From contig NC_134710.1 of the NCBI RefSeq assembly GCF_043290135.1, forward strand, positions 2,219,821 to 2,283,820: a stretch of 64,000 nt of DNA, read 5' to 3'. Positions 1 to 11,022 of the stretch are shown piece by piece. The position numbers were made by a program, and so were the translations under genes. The notes beneath the pieces were generated by a model that worked only from the letters and a program-made list of their open reading frames with translations, had not been told where the DNA came from and searched no databases. Every line of letters begins with the position of its first letter. Position 1 is the first letter of the stretch. The stretch is from Rhipicephalus microplus. Lineage: Eukaryota; Arthropoda; Arachnida; Ixodida; Ixodidae.

Positions 1-165
1 TTTATGCCCGGACTGCATGATCAGCCCGGCGAATGTGAGCTCTCACGTTGCCACTTTCAGTGGTCTTCTAGAATATTCCGTGGCGTACCCATGTGGAGCT
101 TTCAGGAGAAGCTGATGAGCGCACGCTTGGCGTCACGGCTGCGACAGGAAGAACGACGTCACTAA
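1..165 (+). pseudogene. 3' end of an arm-encoded reading frame, left copy
   Basis: The frame is open from the window edge and ends at TAA 163-165. Its translation contains ELSR, SSRI, GVPMW and FQEKLMSARLA, then a basic RLRQ..RRH end. The right arm encodes the same residues and stop on the minus strand at 15573. The protein family is not recognised. The shared stop and the shared downstream AATAAA (504-509) suggest the last exon of a gene carried by the repeat. The start lies outside the window, so completeness cannot be judged. Confidence 0.5.
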
Positions 166-503
166 AGACGCAGCCTACGGCGGGCATGATTAGGTACAAC
201 GCTGCGAACAACGTAAAAGATAACGCAGTCAATGAATTATTGTAAACTTCTCAGCGCGATTGAGACGGAACACGAAGAAGAGGGCACAAACGTGCACTGC
301 GATACCACTGTCGTCATGCACAATGATACAATGGCAGGAAAACTTGTGTAAGCGTCCTTCACTCAAGATGTGGGAGAAAGTTGCATATCTGAGCTGGCTG
401 TTTGGGTTTTATATTGTGAACTACTTAAGTTATATGAGTTCTTTGATTATAGGTAACTCCTGCTTATGCGCGTTTGTTTCTAAAGATGGTTGCAACATCT
501 GTT

Positions 504-509
504 AATAAA
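504..509 (+). promoter_or_regulatory. Polyadenylation signal AATAAA, left arm
   Basis: AATAAA about 340 bases after the stop of the arm-encoded frame, followed by CTTCAGT. The right arm has the same signal in the same context at 15245-15250 on the minus strand. Confidence 0.45.
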
Positions 510-1244
510 CTTCAGTAGTTACAGCGCTTGTTTCTGTGTTCTTATTTGTGCGTAGTCACATTCGAGCTGAAAAGTTTTCAACAATGACTTGGTTCCAGCT
601 CCCCATCATTCTACTTTACTGCAGCCAATGGCGACATCGCTGCCCAATACATTTTCGTTTTTCCTCCGATTTACAACTTTAGCTGCATGCCATAAAACCG
701 ATGGTTTCTTATGTTTACAAGGCCACCGTACTTCTCGAAACGATATGGGATAGCAGTTGACTGTCCCTTAACAATCTCTGTTTCAAACTGATGTTCAATG
801 ATTTAGAGTACGATGTACTCTACTATGGGAGAGCTTCGAGCTGTCCCAGTAAGATAGATGTGTTTAGAAAAAAAATAGGTAACGATTTAGAGTACCGTGC
901 AGGTACTCAACTGTGGGAGAGCTTCGAGCCGTCCCGTGGTGCTCACAATTCATGAGCACTTATCAATCATCCTTGAGGAGTGATTAGAGCTGCTCACTGG
1001 ATCCGACCTTGCTCCACTACCATCTGGGGGTGTGGCAGTTCAGATCCACAGTTATGTCGCTAGGTACGTGTCGAGTTTTTCAACTCCATGGTAACCTTTT
1101 TCAGCTCTCTGACATTGCTGCTCCGTCACAAATTTTGGTTTTAGTGGCAACGACGAACTGTTAAATCAAAGTATTTGTAATTGTCACAAAATGCCTTTCT
1201 TTTTCTTTTGTTTACAAGCGCAACGCACTACCTAATGGCTGGTG

Positions 1245-1255
1245 CGCCGGCTAGG
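1245..1255. repeat. Target-site duplication of full-length LINE, 3' side
   Basis: CGCCGGCTAGG, repeated exactly at 7627-7637. It directly abuts the LINE 3' end. Confidence 0.8.
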
Positions 1256-1374
1256 AGAGAGATATAGACTTTATTGATTTCCGGCAGATTGCTGGGATGA
1301 GCTCCCACCTAGGGGCCAACGGAGAGACCCTGTCTCCCGGCAGCTTCCTTGGCCTGCTGGATCGCCCAAAGTTG

Positions 1375-4300
1375 TTAGTCCAGGCCCGAACTGAGCAGCG
1401 CAGTCCGCCAACGCGCCCCAAGGTCTTCCTTGGAGGCCGTGACCCCAGAATTTCTGACTAATGCTGGACATTCCCATAGGATATGGTCAAGAGTGGCTCT
1501 GGTGGTACAGTACTGGCATAGATTAGAACTATAGACGTCGGGATATATGTGGTGCACGATGACAGGGTTCGTGTATGTGCGTGTTTGTAGCTGCCGGCAC
1601 TGAACGGACTGGGCCCGATTTAGCTTGGGGTGAGGTGGAGGGTACTCCCGCCTTTTCAGCCGATAGTGTTGAGTTATGTCGTTAAATTTAGTGAGCCGAT
1701 CGTCCCATTCCCACAACGGCGCAGAAAGGTCCGTTTGGGTGGCCACTTCGTCTGACGTGACTCGGAACGTAAGACCTCGAGCCACGTTGTGCGCCACTTC
1801 ATTCGGACTGGCCTCCGCGTTACCTAATGGTGTGTGGGCAGGGAACCACAAGATGTGTACGTATTTGTCTACCTAGTAAATTTTGCCTGTACTAAGAATC
1901 CGCAATGCCTCGGGGGAGATTCTGCCGCTGGCGTAGTTTCGAACGGCTGTCTGCGAGTCGCTGATTACGCATGAGGCGTTAGTGTGGGCTATGGCCATCG
2001 TGATAGCCACTCCCTTTGCCGTTTCTACGTTCCGTGTGATGATTGATGCGCTGCTTCTGCATTGTTGTGTGTGGTCTACGACAGCAGCCACGAAGCGGTG
2101 ACGTTCCTGGTAGCATGCTGCGTCGACAAAGACTGCCTCGTGGTTGCGCCCAAACATCTTTGACATGGCTCTGGCTCTACTGACACGTCTGCCCTTGTTG
2201 TGTTCAGTGTGCATGTTTCTTGGTATGGGTAGTACTGTTAGCTTAGCACGGGTAGTGCGTGGTATGTCGTGTTTGTCTCCGTGTTGAGTGTGGTAAGAAA
2301 TACCGAGATTACATAGAATCTGGCGGCCTGGCTTAGTCTTGGCTAATCGCTCGAATCGGGAGATTTGTTGCGCTTCAATAAGTTCCTCAGGGGTATTGTG
2401 TAAACCAAGTTGAAGGAGTAGTTCCGTGCTGGTGTTTTGAGGCAAACCTAGCGCTTGTTTGTAAATTTTCCTAATTAGACTGTTGAGTTTTGACTTTTCC
2501 GTGGTGAACCATTGGTGGTACGCCGCCGTATAGTTGATGTGACTTAGAACAAATGATTGGATCAAACGGATGATGCTAGCCTCTTTCATGCCTTTGTGTT
2601 TATTGGTAATGCGCCTAATGATGGTTGTGTTAGACACTCTGGCTTCAATGTTGCGAACTGTCTCTCCGTTGATACCCTTACTTTCTATGATGAAACCTAG
2701 CACTCGGATTTTGTCCACGGTGGGTATGGCGTGACCATCGCTTGTAGTGAGTTTTATATCAGCGTGTGCCTGCGCTTGGGGATGTTGTTTGGGTGGCCGA
2801 CCTCTAAATGTAGGGCGATATAGCAGTAGCTCAGATTTCTCCGTTGAGCACGATAGTCCAGTTCCTTGTAAATACCGTTCGACTGTGTCAATCCCCTCCT
2901 GTAATCTCTGTTCAATGGAACCGTCACTGCCGTCGCACACCCAGAGGGTAATGTCGGCGTAAATGGTGTGATGAAGTCCTTGGATGGTTTGAAGTTTTGA
3001 AGGAAGACCGATGAGGGCGAGGTTAAACAACAAGGGAGAGATCACGGAACCCTGCGGGGTGCCCGCACTTCCTATGGTTATTTCGGGCGACCTGAGTGCT
3101 CCCACAGTGATCGTGGCCGTTCTGCCCGTAAGAAATGCCCTTACATAGTTGTGCGCGCGAAGCCCCAAGTTTAGGGTACGGACGTGATTTAGAATGGTGC
3201 TATGCGTGACAGAGTCAAAAGCCTTCTTGAGATCAAGACCAAGTATGCCCTTAGTGGAGCGTCCGGTACTGCCTATGATGTGATGCTTAAGCTGCAACAT
3301 GGACTCCTGCGTTGAAAGGTGCCTGCGGAAGCCAATCATGGTATGTGGGAAAAAATCATTGTTTTCGAGGTAATTTGTCAGTCTAGCCGGGAAAGCGTGT
3401 TCCATCAATTTGCCTATGCAAGATGTTAAGGAGATGGGCCTAAGAGTGTCAGTATTCAGTGGTTTGCCTGGTTTCGGAATCAGAATCACCTTGGCCGTTT
3501 TCCAATGCGGGGGCACGATTCCGGTGTTCCAGCAGTTACTAATACAGTCTGTTATATGCGTGATCAACTCATCCTCCAAATTGCGTATCATCTTATTCGT
3601 GATGTTGTCCGTACCTGATGCAGATTTGGTGTTAAGTTTTTGTAGGGCGGCACGGATATTCGCTTCGGTGAATTCTTCGTCTAGAGTGGTGTTGACCTGG
3701 CCCGTATAATCTAAATGCTGCTGAGTAGGAGGCTGAGAGATATATTTGAGCTCTACCTCCCTAAAAACTCCTTGTCAGTGCCCTCGTAAGCATGTATTAG
3801 TTTGTTAATGGTTTGCCATTGGGCGGTTTTGCTGTCCTCTCGATCGAGCAGAAACAGTAGAAAATGCCATGTTTTACTAAGACTTACCTGCCTGTCCATC
3901 GCATCGCAGGTTTCGTCCCAGTGTTGCCAGCTTAGCTGTGTTGCATACATCTCTATCTCTCTGTTGAGGAGTGCTATGCGTTTTCTGAGGTTTCTGTTGT
4001 GTTTCTGTGTCTTCCACCTCTTTTGGAGCGATTGCTTTGCCTCCCACATATGGAGGAGCCAGCTATCAATCTCTTCCAGGTGTGCCTCGGGAGGCACGAT
4101 GCGGGTGGCATTATTAATATCCTGTTTAAGCGTGTGCATCCAGTCCTCTATGTCGCTGATGGGTTGGATCTGGTTCTCACGTGATTTGCGGAACTGGGTC
4201 CAGTCTACCAACTTTAGCGGTTTTCCCATGGGTTTACGTGGGCCACCTTGAACATGTACCTCGATGATGTAGTGGTCGCTACGCAGGTCCTCTAGGATAT

Positions 4301-4897
4301 TTTTCCAGGTGGCTGCTGATGTGTTTCTCGTGAACGTCAGATCAGGCGTTGTGTCTTTGCTGGAGCTTGTGCCCGCACGAGTGGGTGTGCTAGGGTTGGT
4401 GATGACAGTTCATCCATCCTGCTACGAGTCAAATCAGAGGGCCCTACCTTTAGGAAACACATAAGAGTGTCCCCAGGCAGTGTGTGGTGCGTTGAAGTCC
4501 CCCGCTACTAAGATGGGATTTCGGCCAGCGATGTTGAGGGTGCGTTTAAAGAGTGTGAAAAATCTGTGCGTTTTTTGTTTAGGATTGCTCTATATGTTTA
4601 GTATAAAAAGACTTTCGTGTGTCTTGCGTTGCGGAACGAGTTCAATAAATATATTGTCTATATTGGTAATTTCCGTGTCGTGTTGCGTGAACGTAAGGTT
4701 ACGTCTAACTAGGGTGGTAAGGACAGTCGTCTCCCCGTTGGCATGTCCGATCGAGCGGTAGCCTGCCAATTTAGCGAGACAATGTGACTCCTACAATAAA
4801 ATGATATCGGGCTTAACTTTCCCCTTAAGGTATTGGTGAATATTTGCTTGCTTATTCGCGTAGCTTCTACAATTCCATTGGCAAATTGTGTAGGCAT
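1375..4897 (-). pseudogene. LINE ORF2: endonuclease, reverse transcriptase, RNase H
   Basis: The start near 4897 reads into the endonuclease (NCRSYANK, then GDFNAPHTAWG near 4480-4500 and DLTFTRNTS near 4340). The linker runs about 3753-4250. The reverse transcriptase at 1873-3591 shows PISLTSCIGK, GFRRHLSTQE, LDLKKAFDS and GTPQGSVISPLLFN. RNase H at 1873-2160 shows VFVDAA, ETAKGVA and ISDSQTAVRN, and continues past an in-frame TAG at 1873-1875 as WFPAHTPLGN. A C-terminal C..C..H..C element (CQYC..LDHILWEC) ends at 1375. The active-site box reads YADITLW instead of YADDITLW, and the endonuclease is split by frameshifts. Role in family: target-primed reverse transcription. Confidence 0.9.
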
Positions 4898-6256
4898 GAT
4901 TTTTAGCTATGATGAGACGCAGGGGGTAGGAATGTCGCCGGCTGTATCACACTGAATGCCGACGAGGAAGGTTGCTTTACATTCTCTCTGGGGTCCAGTC
5001 CGCTAGGTGGCAGAGGGGTGATTCTAGCCTCCACAGCGATGAGTCGCCGTTGTAGGTGTTCATTTTGTTGCTGGGTAATTTTAGCTATAGTCTCTTCGCG
5101 GTCAGTGTGGGCTGAGAGCAGTCGGGATGCGTTGCTCATCCACTGATTTAATTCTTTGACTGATTGCTGAACTTCCTTCAGGACTTTATTCTCGGGCGTC
5201 ACGCGTGCGGGTTTGTGTCTTCATCGGCTTGGGTTTTGGCTCTGCGCTTGGCAGGTGGTGGTGTTTTACCTTCCTCTATTTTTTCACTGGGTGTAACAGC
5301 TGAGAGCGGTGGTACTACTGGTGGAGCATGTTTTGTTCTTTTATAGTGGTACTCCTCCTTGAGGGTCCTGTTTTCCTCTCCTAAAGCTGTCATTTTCTGG
5401 TTACATTGTGCTAACATCTGCTTTAGCTGTGCTATTTTAGCTCTAATTTATCAAGTTTGCCTTAAGAAGCGGCCTCCTCAGACCCCGAGCACGCCCCCTT
5501 GACTACATCTAGCCAGCCCACCTTGAAGGTTGCGCCAGGTCCAGGTGTATGGCTCCGAGATGTTGACTGCGACCGGGAGCGGTGCTGGGAGTGGGGCCGG
5601 GAGCGGGGCCGGGAGCGGGGCCGGGAGTGGGGCCGGGGGCGAGACCGCGACTGAGACTACGACCGAGATCTCAACCAGGATTTCTTTCCGGGCTTCCGGG
5701 TAGGGGTATTGCCCGCTGCTCGAGGCTGTTGTCCAAAGACGTTGGCTTCGTCGGGTAGTCTTCATATTGTTGTTGTCGCTCCCATCGCCAGCGTTTCACC
5801 AGGTAAGGCGTCTTTTAACATGCCCTGCACGCCTCCTCGGCCGTCTGGTGGTCTCCGCCGCATAGTTGACAAGTGGGCTGGCATTGGTGATCTTGTGGGG
5901 GGTTGGTCATACCACAGCCACGGCACACGTAGTCTTTCGGGTTTGGGCATACATCTTCATGGTGTCCCAGGTGACCGCATTGGTAACACGTCTCTATCTG
6001 CTTGCGGTAAAGGGAGCACTTCAACGTTGCCCCACCGTATCGAACGTATGTTGGCACCCGAAGACCAGCGAACAGTACGATCACCGTCGTAGTGTTGCTG
6101 AGGTGTTTTGCAGTGATGGCTGTAGGTTTCTTTGTTGTAATCACATCAGCCGTAATATCTCGGGTGGTATCTTCTAACGGGATATTACGTATCACACCTT
6201 TTGACGTACCGTCTGGTGCTGCTTCATATGCGCTGGTATCGTACGTCTGGTTGCCG

Positions 6257-6269
6257 ACCACAATGCGAG
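6257..6269. repeat. Target-site duplication of nested insertion, copy 1
   Basis: ACCACAATGCGAG, repeated exactly at 6865-6877. Removing the insertion plus one copy puts the two halves of the host ORF1 back in one frame across the shared codons for RIVV. Confidence 0.9.
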
Positions 6270-6864
6270 TGACTGAGTGAAACAACTTTATTGACAATCC
6301 GGCATAAAGGGGGAAGGGGTAGGGGGATTAAAGCGAGACACTAGCGTGCTCGGACGTCCCGGAGCAGCAACCTACTAGCGTCAAACCCGTGGGGGCGCCG
6401 CTTTCGGCCGCTGACGTTCCAGGATGCTAAGCACGTGCTGGACCACGTCTCTTTGGTTGCCTGGCTCTCGGCTGATGATTTTGCTGCTTATGGCAGTTGG
6501 CATTACTTCTTGGTTACTCGGCGGTGGTGCACAGTCCCGAACCGCAACGAGGAGGCAGATACGGAGGCACACGCGCTAACTAGCCGCGGGTCTCTGTCGA
6601 CGCATTCCTCGGAGCCGCAACGACCCGATGCCGAAGACGGAGAGTATTTTGTCACAACCTACGCCGACGTTCTGCAGTGGTACAGAACGAGCAGACGCCT
6701 CTACCCACCGCCTCACCGAGACCTACAACGCAGAGAAGCAGCCACACTACGGCAGTTGGAAGTACAAGCCATATGGACCGCCGTCTGGGCAAAGCACGTT
6801 TGCCCGGAGGTTTACACTACTGATGTATGCCAACACTGCAAGAAGGCGTGAGCCACCCAGAGAC
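6270..6864 (-). mobile_element. Nested LINE fragment with inverted 5' part (twin-priming product)
   Basis: 595-bp insertion inside ORF1 of the surrounding LINE, flanked by the 13-bp duplication ACCACAATGCGAG (6257-6269 and 6865-6877). The low-coordinate part (6270 to about 6540) is the 3' end of an I-clade LINE on the minus strand, with AATAAA and a C-terminal ...ERQRPKAAPPR tail. The remainder (about 6540-6864) reads on the plus strand as an earlier part of such an ORF2 (NEEADTEAH, LYPPPHRDLQRREAATLRQL, CPEVYTTDVCQHC). Upstream sequence inverted against downstream sequence inside one target duplication is what twin priming produces. This copy is older or a different subfamily than its host. 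Confidence 0.85.
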
Positions 6865-6877
6865 ACCACAATGCGAG
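6865..6877. repeat. Target-site duplication of nested insertion, copy 2
   Basis: Exact second copy of the 13-mer at 6257-6269. It marks the outer edge of the inverted fragment. Confidence 0.9.
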
Positions 6878-7626
6878 AGATTTTCTGGTATCTATCAGCA
6901 TGCGCCTTGATGGGTGGGCTCACAACGATATTTCGGTGGAAATTTGGACATAGTGTGTCCTCATCATGGGCGTCTCTCGGAATTTCAGCGGCGAGGTAAA
7001 TGCTTGTCGCCAGTCGGGCGGCTCCATGATCGGTGAGTCGAAGGCTGCCTCTAAGTCGGATCATGATCTTGTAGTCGCCTCGGGGCAGTGGAGGCATCCG
7101 GCTTAATCTTGTTATTCGACTCAGGCATTGCTCACGCCGTTTCCTGCTGTTATTCCCTCGTTGAGAATCCACACCATGTTTTAGTGATTGCCCGCGGTCG
7201 ACTTTGATCCTACGGGGCTCCATCCTGTACTTTCTTCGAATTCTTCACGGGAAATGGGTTCTCCCTCCACAGCGACCTCCATTTCTTCTCAGAAAGTCGG
7301 ACGCGTCAAACGCGCCGACCGGCGTTTCTTGGTGGCCGCAGAGCTAGGCCGGCCTAGGCAGCATCGTCTCTGGCAGCTGCACTGCCGGTGGCTTGGCAGG
7401 CGTTAGGCGTAGCTCTCCCGCCAGCGTGGTTGACAAAAATGCGTCGGTAAAGGTGTCAAAATTTAAGTCCCCACCTGGAATTTGGTGCCGGGCGATTCCT
7501 GATGACAAGCTGAATACACGGGTACCAAAGTCTTGTGGGCTTCTAGGTGACTTCCGCTGCAGAACATACGTTGAAACCGGAGCCGACATGACGCGCGTCC
7601 ACTCGCTCCGAGGAGAGCAGCGTCTC

Positions 7627-7637
7627 CGCCGGCTAGG
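7627..7637. repeat. Target-site duplication of full-length LINE, 5' side
   Basis: Exact copy of the 11-mer at 1245-1255. It fixes the LINE 5' end at 7626. Confidence 0.8.
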
Positions 7638-8086
7638 GGTTGAAATTCTTTTTCAAGCCGCGAAAAACAGAGGAATGGCGTGTTTCTCTACTAAAGTAGT
7701 AGTAGTAGTAGTAGTAGTATTTTTATATACAGTAAGCCGGATACAGAGCTCACTGCAGGGGCAAAGGGCTAAAGGCGAACAGCCTGACAAAGGCCCTTGT
7801 CCCTCCGCAGTCCGTGACAGTGCAAAGCTTAGACATCAGCACCGACAAACAATATATATATTCAATACATTGTTTTCAAGCAACCTGAAATTGTAAACAG
7901 AAAATTCAAACAAAATTAGCATAAGAAGTTTACATAACACATTTTAAGAATTAGAGGTCACTCTCGTTAAAATTCACAACTAAGGAATATCAATGAAACA
8001 ACTCAAAAACATACACAAAATGCATGCGGATACAATGAATTCCGCTGTATACACTCGTATAATTGACATAGAAGTTTAAGAACAAT

Positions 8087-10983
8087 TTAAGCATTTGCAG
8101 AGGCATGAAACTTCATTACGTAGTTTCGATAGTGTAGACCGGTGGTTATGAATAAGTTCTTTATTTGTTTCTTGAAAGTCTCACTACTAGCCCTAAAGTT
8201 CAATTGATCTGCAAGGGTATTTAAAACATGAGGTACCTGGTAAGCAATACTTTGTTTTCCATATTGGGTTCTTGTTCTAGGAGCTCGTTTCTTTTGTTCT
8301 CGCAGACTGTAGTGTAGTCTTCCGGTGCAACTTTCTTCATATAGCTTAGTCTTTTGTATTAACTGAAGTAATTTAAAATGATATAATTGATCAATTCTGA
8401 GTGTGGAATGTTTAATGAATAGTGGAGCAGTACGCAAGTCTTGTAGATTCCCCCTGTAATTTTCAAAGCAGCGCAATATTTTCTTTTGTATAGTTATTAA
8501 CTTATGGTAATTCCCTTGTGATGTCGTTCCCCAGACTAACATCCCATAACTTACTTTAGAATGGAAGAGTGCATAGTACATATTTATTTTTAACCTCAAT
8601 GGGATTAAGTGCATTGTTCTAAAAAAACAACCAACTATTCGCGCTAATGCGGTGATCAGATGATTTAAATGTGTGTTCCAGTTTAGTTCCTCCTGAAACC
8701 ATACACCAAGAAACTTTTGTTCCCTAACATGTGCGATGCAATTTCCTTCGAATTTTACAGCTATGTTACTAATAGGTTTGTTTAAAGGTCGGAATATCAT
8801 ATAGGTTGTTTTTTTTTTGCATTCAAGCGCAGTCCATTTTGCCTTAAACAATTTGAAAGATTGCTAGATAATTATTTACACTGACCTCAAGTGATATTAG
8901 ATTGTCTGATGAAAAGAAAACATTCGTATCGTCAGCGTACATTATAAGTTCATGAGAATGAGGTATATCGACAATATCATTTATATAGGCAAGGAACAAT
9001 ATTGGCCCCAGTATAGACCCTTGGGGGACTCCTTGGTTCAACTTTATCTTTGCAGAAATAGTGTTATTCAGTTTTACATATTGATAACGATCTTCTAGGT
9101 AACTTTTAAACAGTTGTAGTGCAACTCCACGCACCCCATAACTTGATAATTTATGAATCAATGATTTGAATTGTATGGAGTCAAATGCCTTTTGAAGATC
9201 GAGGAAGAGCCCAAGAGTATATTTTTTGTTTTCCATATTTTCGATTATCTTATCTTTGATATACAGTAGAGCTTGTTCTGTTGATTTATTTTTTTGAAAA
9301 CCATACTGACTTTTTGTTATTATTTGGTGCTTATCAAAAAAGGATGCAAGTCTATCATAAATAACCCCTTCAAATATTTTTGATATTGTTGGCAGCACGG
9401 ATATAGGTCGATAGTTCGCTAAAGTATTGATATCACCACCTTTATGTACTGCAGTGACTTTTGCTACTTTTAGCTGCTCTGGAAATACACCGTTAGTGAG
9501 GGTGAGGTTGATAATATAGGCCAAGACATTAGATATCAATGGTGACACCATTTTTAACTCAACAGAACCTATCTCATCAATCCCTGATGCAACATTGTTT
9601 TTAGGTTTTCTGATTAATCTTTCTACTTCAATCGGATCTGTGGGTGCGAGAAAACTTAGACTTATCAGGAGTTGGAGCATTATCTCGCTGTTCATCCGTT
9701 AAAATAAAGGAACCCGCATTTATGAAATGTTCATTCATGACATTGGCCAACCTTTCACCACTGAAAATCTGACCATTAATTGTTAGGTCCTGTGTCCTAT
9801 TACAACCCTTATTTCTGTTCGTAAGCCCATTTATGACCTCCCATAGCTTCCTCTGGTCATTGTAAATGCTTTCAAATAATTTTTCAAAGTAGTTCTGTTT
9901 AGCCTTCCGTATTTCTGAATTTAAAACGTTTCTGTATTTCTTGTACTCAGCTAAGGCGTCTGTGTTCCGCGAACGGATGAAATCATGATACAATTTATTC
10001 TTTATTTTTATGCGCCGGTAAAGATCACGATTTATCCAAGGCTTTCTGCATTCCTTATTTCTGCCACGTGAGCGCTTCTGAAGTGGAAATGCCGCATCAT
10101 AGCTAGTACTTAATAACGTTATGAATGTTTTATAAGCATCATCAGGATTTTCTTGTCTATAAACAGTGGTCCAATCTATGTTCTGAACTAGCTGAAAAAA
10201 ATGTTCCCGAGTTTTGCTGTTTTTAATTCGGTGGAAAGATGTCTCTGTTTTCTGGCCAATTTGAGAAGTAACTCGTGCAAGAAAGAAGATGGGCATATGA
10301 TCACTTATGTGATACGCAAATACCCCGGATTTTATATTCTGTGAACTTAAATTTTAGGCGCATACATCAAGGAGCGTAGCACTTGTTGATGTAACCCTAG
10401 TAGGTGAACGTATAAAATTTGTACTTCCATATGTAAGTAAGAGCGTTTCAAAATCTTTGGCATAAGGATCATTGGAACAGAGGTCAATGTTTATGTCACC
10501 CATAACTATGCAAGGAGTATTCCCGCGAACAGTGAATAACACAATATTAAGAAACTCAATAAATTTATTTTTGTGGCCATGTGGTGGCCTATATACGCCA
10601 ATTACTATGAATGGGCCAACACACATTGTAATGCATTCAACATCATCGTTCATAACAGTATACTTATCAAGCAGTTCACTCGAAAGCGTATCCTTAAAAT
10701 AAATAGCAAGACCTCCACCTTTTTGCTGGTTACGACAGAGAAATTCATGACTATAGCCTGGAAAGAACGGCGCATCTTCTTTATAAGTAATCCATGTCTC
10801 GGAGAAAACTAGCACATCAAATCCGATAGCTATAGACCATATAAAATTAGCAATGTCGTCGAGCTTTCTTTTTATGCTTCTACAATTTATATGCAATGCT
10901 TTAAACAAGCCTTTGCCGGATTGAAATGCCCTATTAAAGTCTTCAACACTGTAATACTTTTGATTATTTACAAGATCAGTCAT
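8087..10983 (-). pseudogene. CR1/L2 LINE ORF2: APE endonuclease and reverse transcriptase
   Basis: Starts at 10983. The endonuclease keeps ALHINCRSI, FSETWI, GVYRPPHG and MGDINIDL, and after a stop at 10354 also HISDHMPIF. The linker with helical basic sequence runs 9628-10296. The reverse transcriptase at 8844-9695 has NYRPISVLP, GFQKNKSTEQ, FLDLQKAFDS, QGVPQGSILGP and YADDTNVFF (box at 8928-8939). The C-terminal part at 8087-8851 contains KFLGVWF and ends FHASANA. Frameshifts near 9650 and 8845 and one stop near 10354 break the frame. All catalytic residues I can see are intact. Confidence 0.85.
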
Positions 10984-11022
10984 AGTGGAATGTTTTTCAA
11001 TTTGTTATGACATGTGCCACAT

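Larger units (their letters stand above)
1..1244 (+). repeat. Left outer arm of a giant inverted repeat
   Basis: This stretch matches the reverse complement of about 14.28-15.75 kb over most of its length. Matching blocks include the segment around 85-165 (against about 15575-15650), the AATAAA region near 504, the block around 560-770 (against 15000-15200), and the TAGAGTAC/GTACTC block near 800-930. The arm runs off the left edge of the window, so its outer terminus is not visible. It stops at 1244, where a LINE with a target duplication begins. It contains no intact gene. I infer a long-terminal-inverted-repeat (foldback-like) DNA element, but no transposase is visible. Confidence 0.75.
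4903..7282 (-). pseudogene. LINE ORF1 (nucleic-acid-binding), broken by an insertion
   Basis: The likely start is ATG at 7282 (frame MEVAVEGEPISREEFEES), after which a frameshift moves into the block containing MPPLPRGDYKIMIRL (7223-6878). The frame is then cut by the nested insertion at 6270-6864 and resumes at 6269 as IVVGNQTYDTSAYEAAPDG. It continues through a CCHC knuckle (CYQCGHLGHHEDVC, about 5960-6000) and further Cys pairs. Next come an Arg/Ser/Pro-rich low-complexity stretch (5560-5660, frameshifted) and a coiled-coil C-terminus ending near 4903. ORF1 proteins of this type coat LINE RNA. The order of parts fits an I-clade ORF1. Confidence 0.85.
1256..7626 (-). mobile_element. Full-length but dead I-clade LINE, interrupted by a nested insertion
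   Basis: Non-LTR retrotransposon flanked by the 11-bp target duplication CGCCGGCTAGG (1245-1255 and 7627-7637). In minus-strand order it has: a 5' leader (7626-7283); ORF1 with a CCHC zinc knuckle, an Arg/Ser/Pro-rich stretch and a coiled coil; ORF2 with an APE-type endonuclease, reverse transcriptase, RNase H and a Cys/His tail; and a short 3' UTR with AATAAA and no long poly(A). RNase H plus a CCHC ORF1 is the usual I-clade layout. Length is 6371 bp, or 5763 bp without the nested insertion and its duplicated target. Several frameshifts, stops and a lost catalytic codon show that it cannot move autonomously. Confidence 0.9.
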
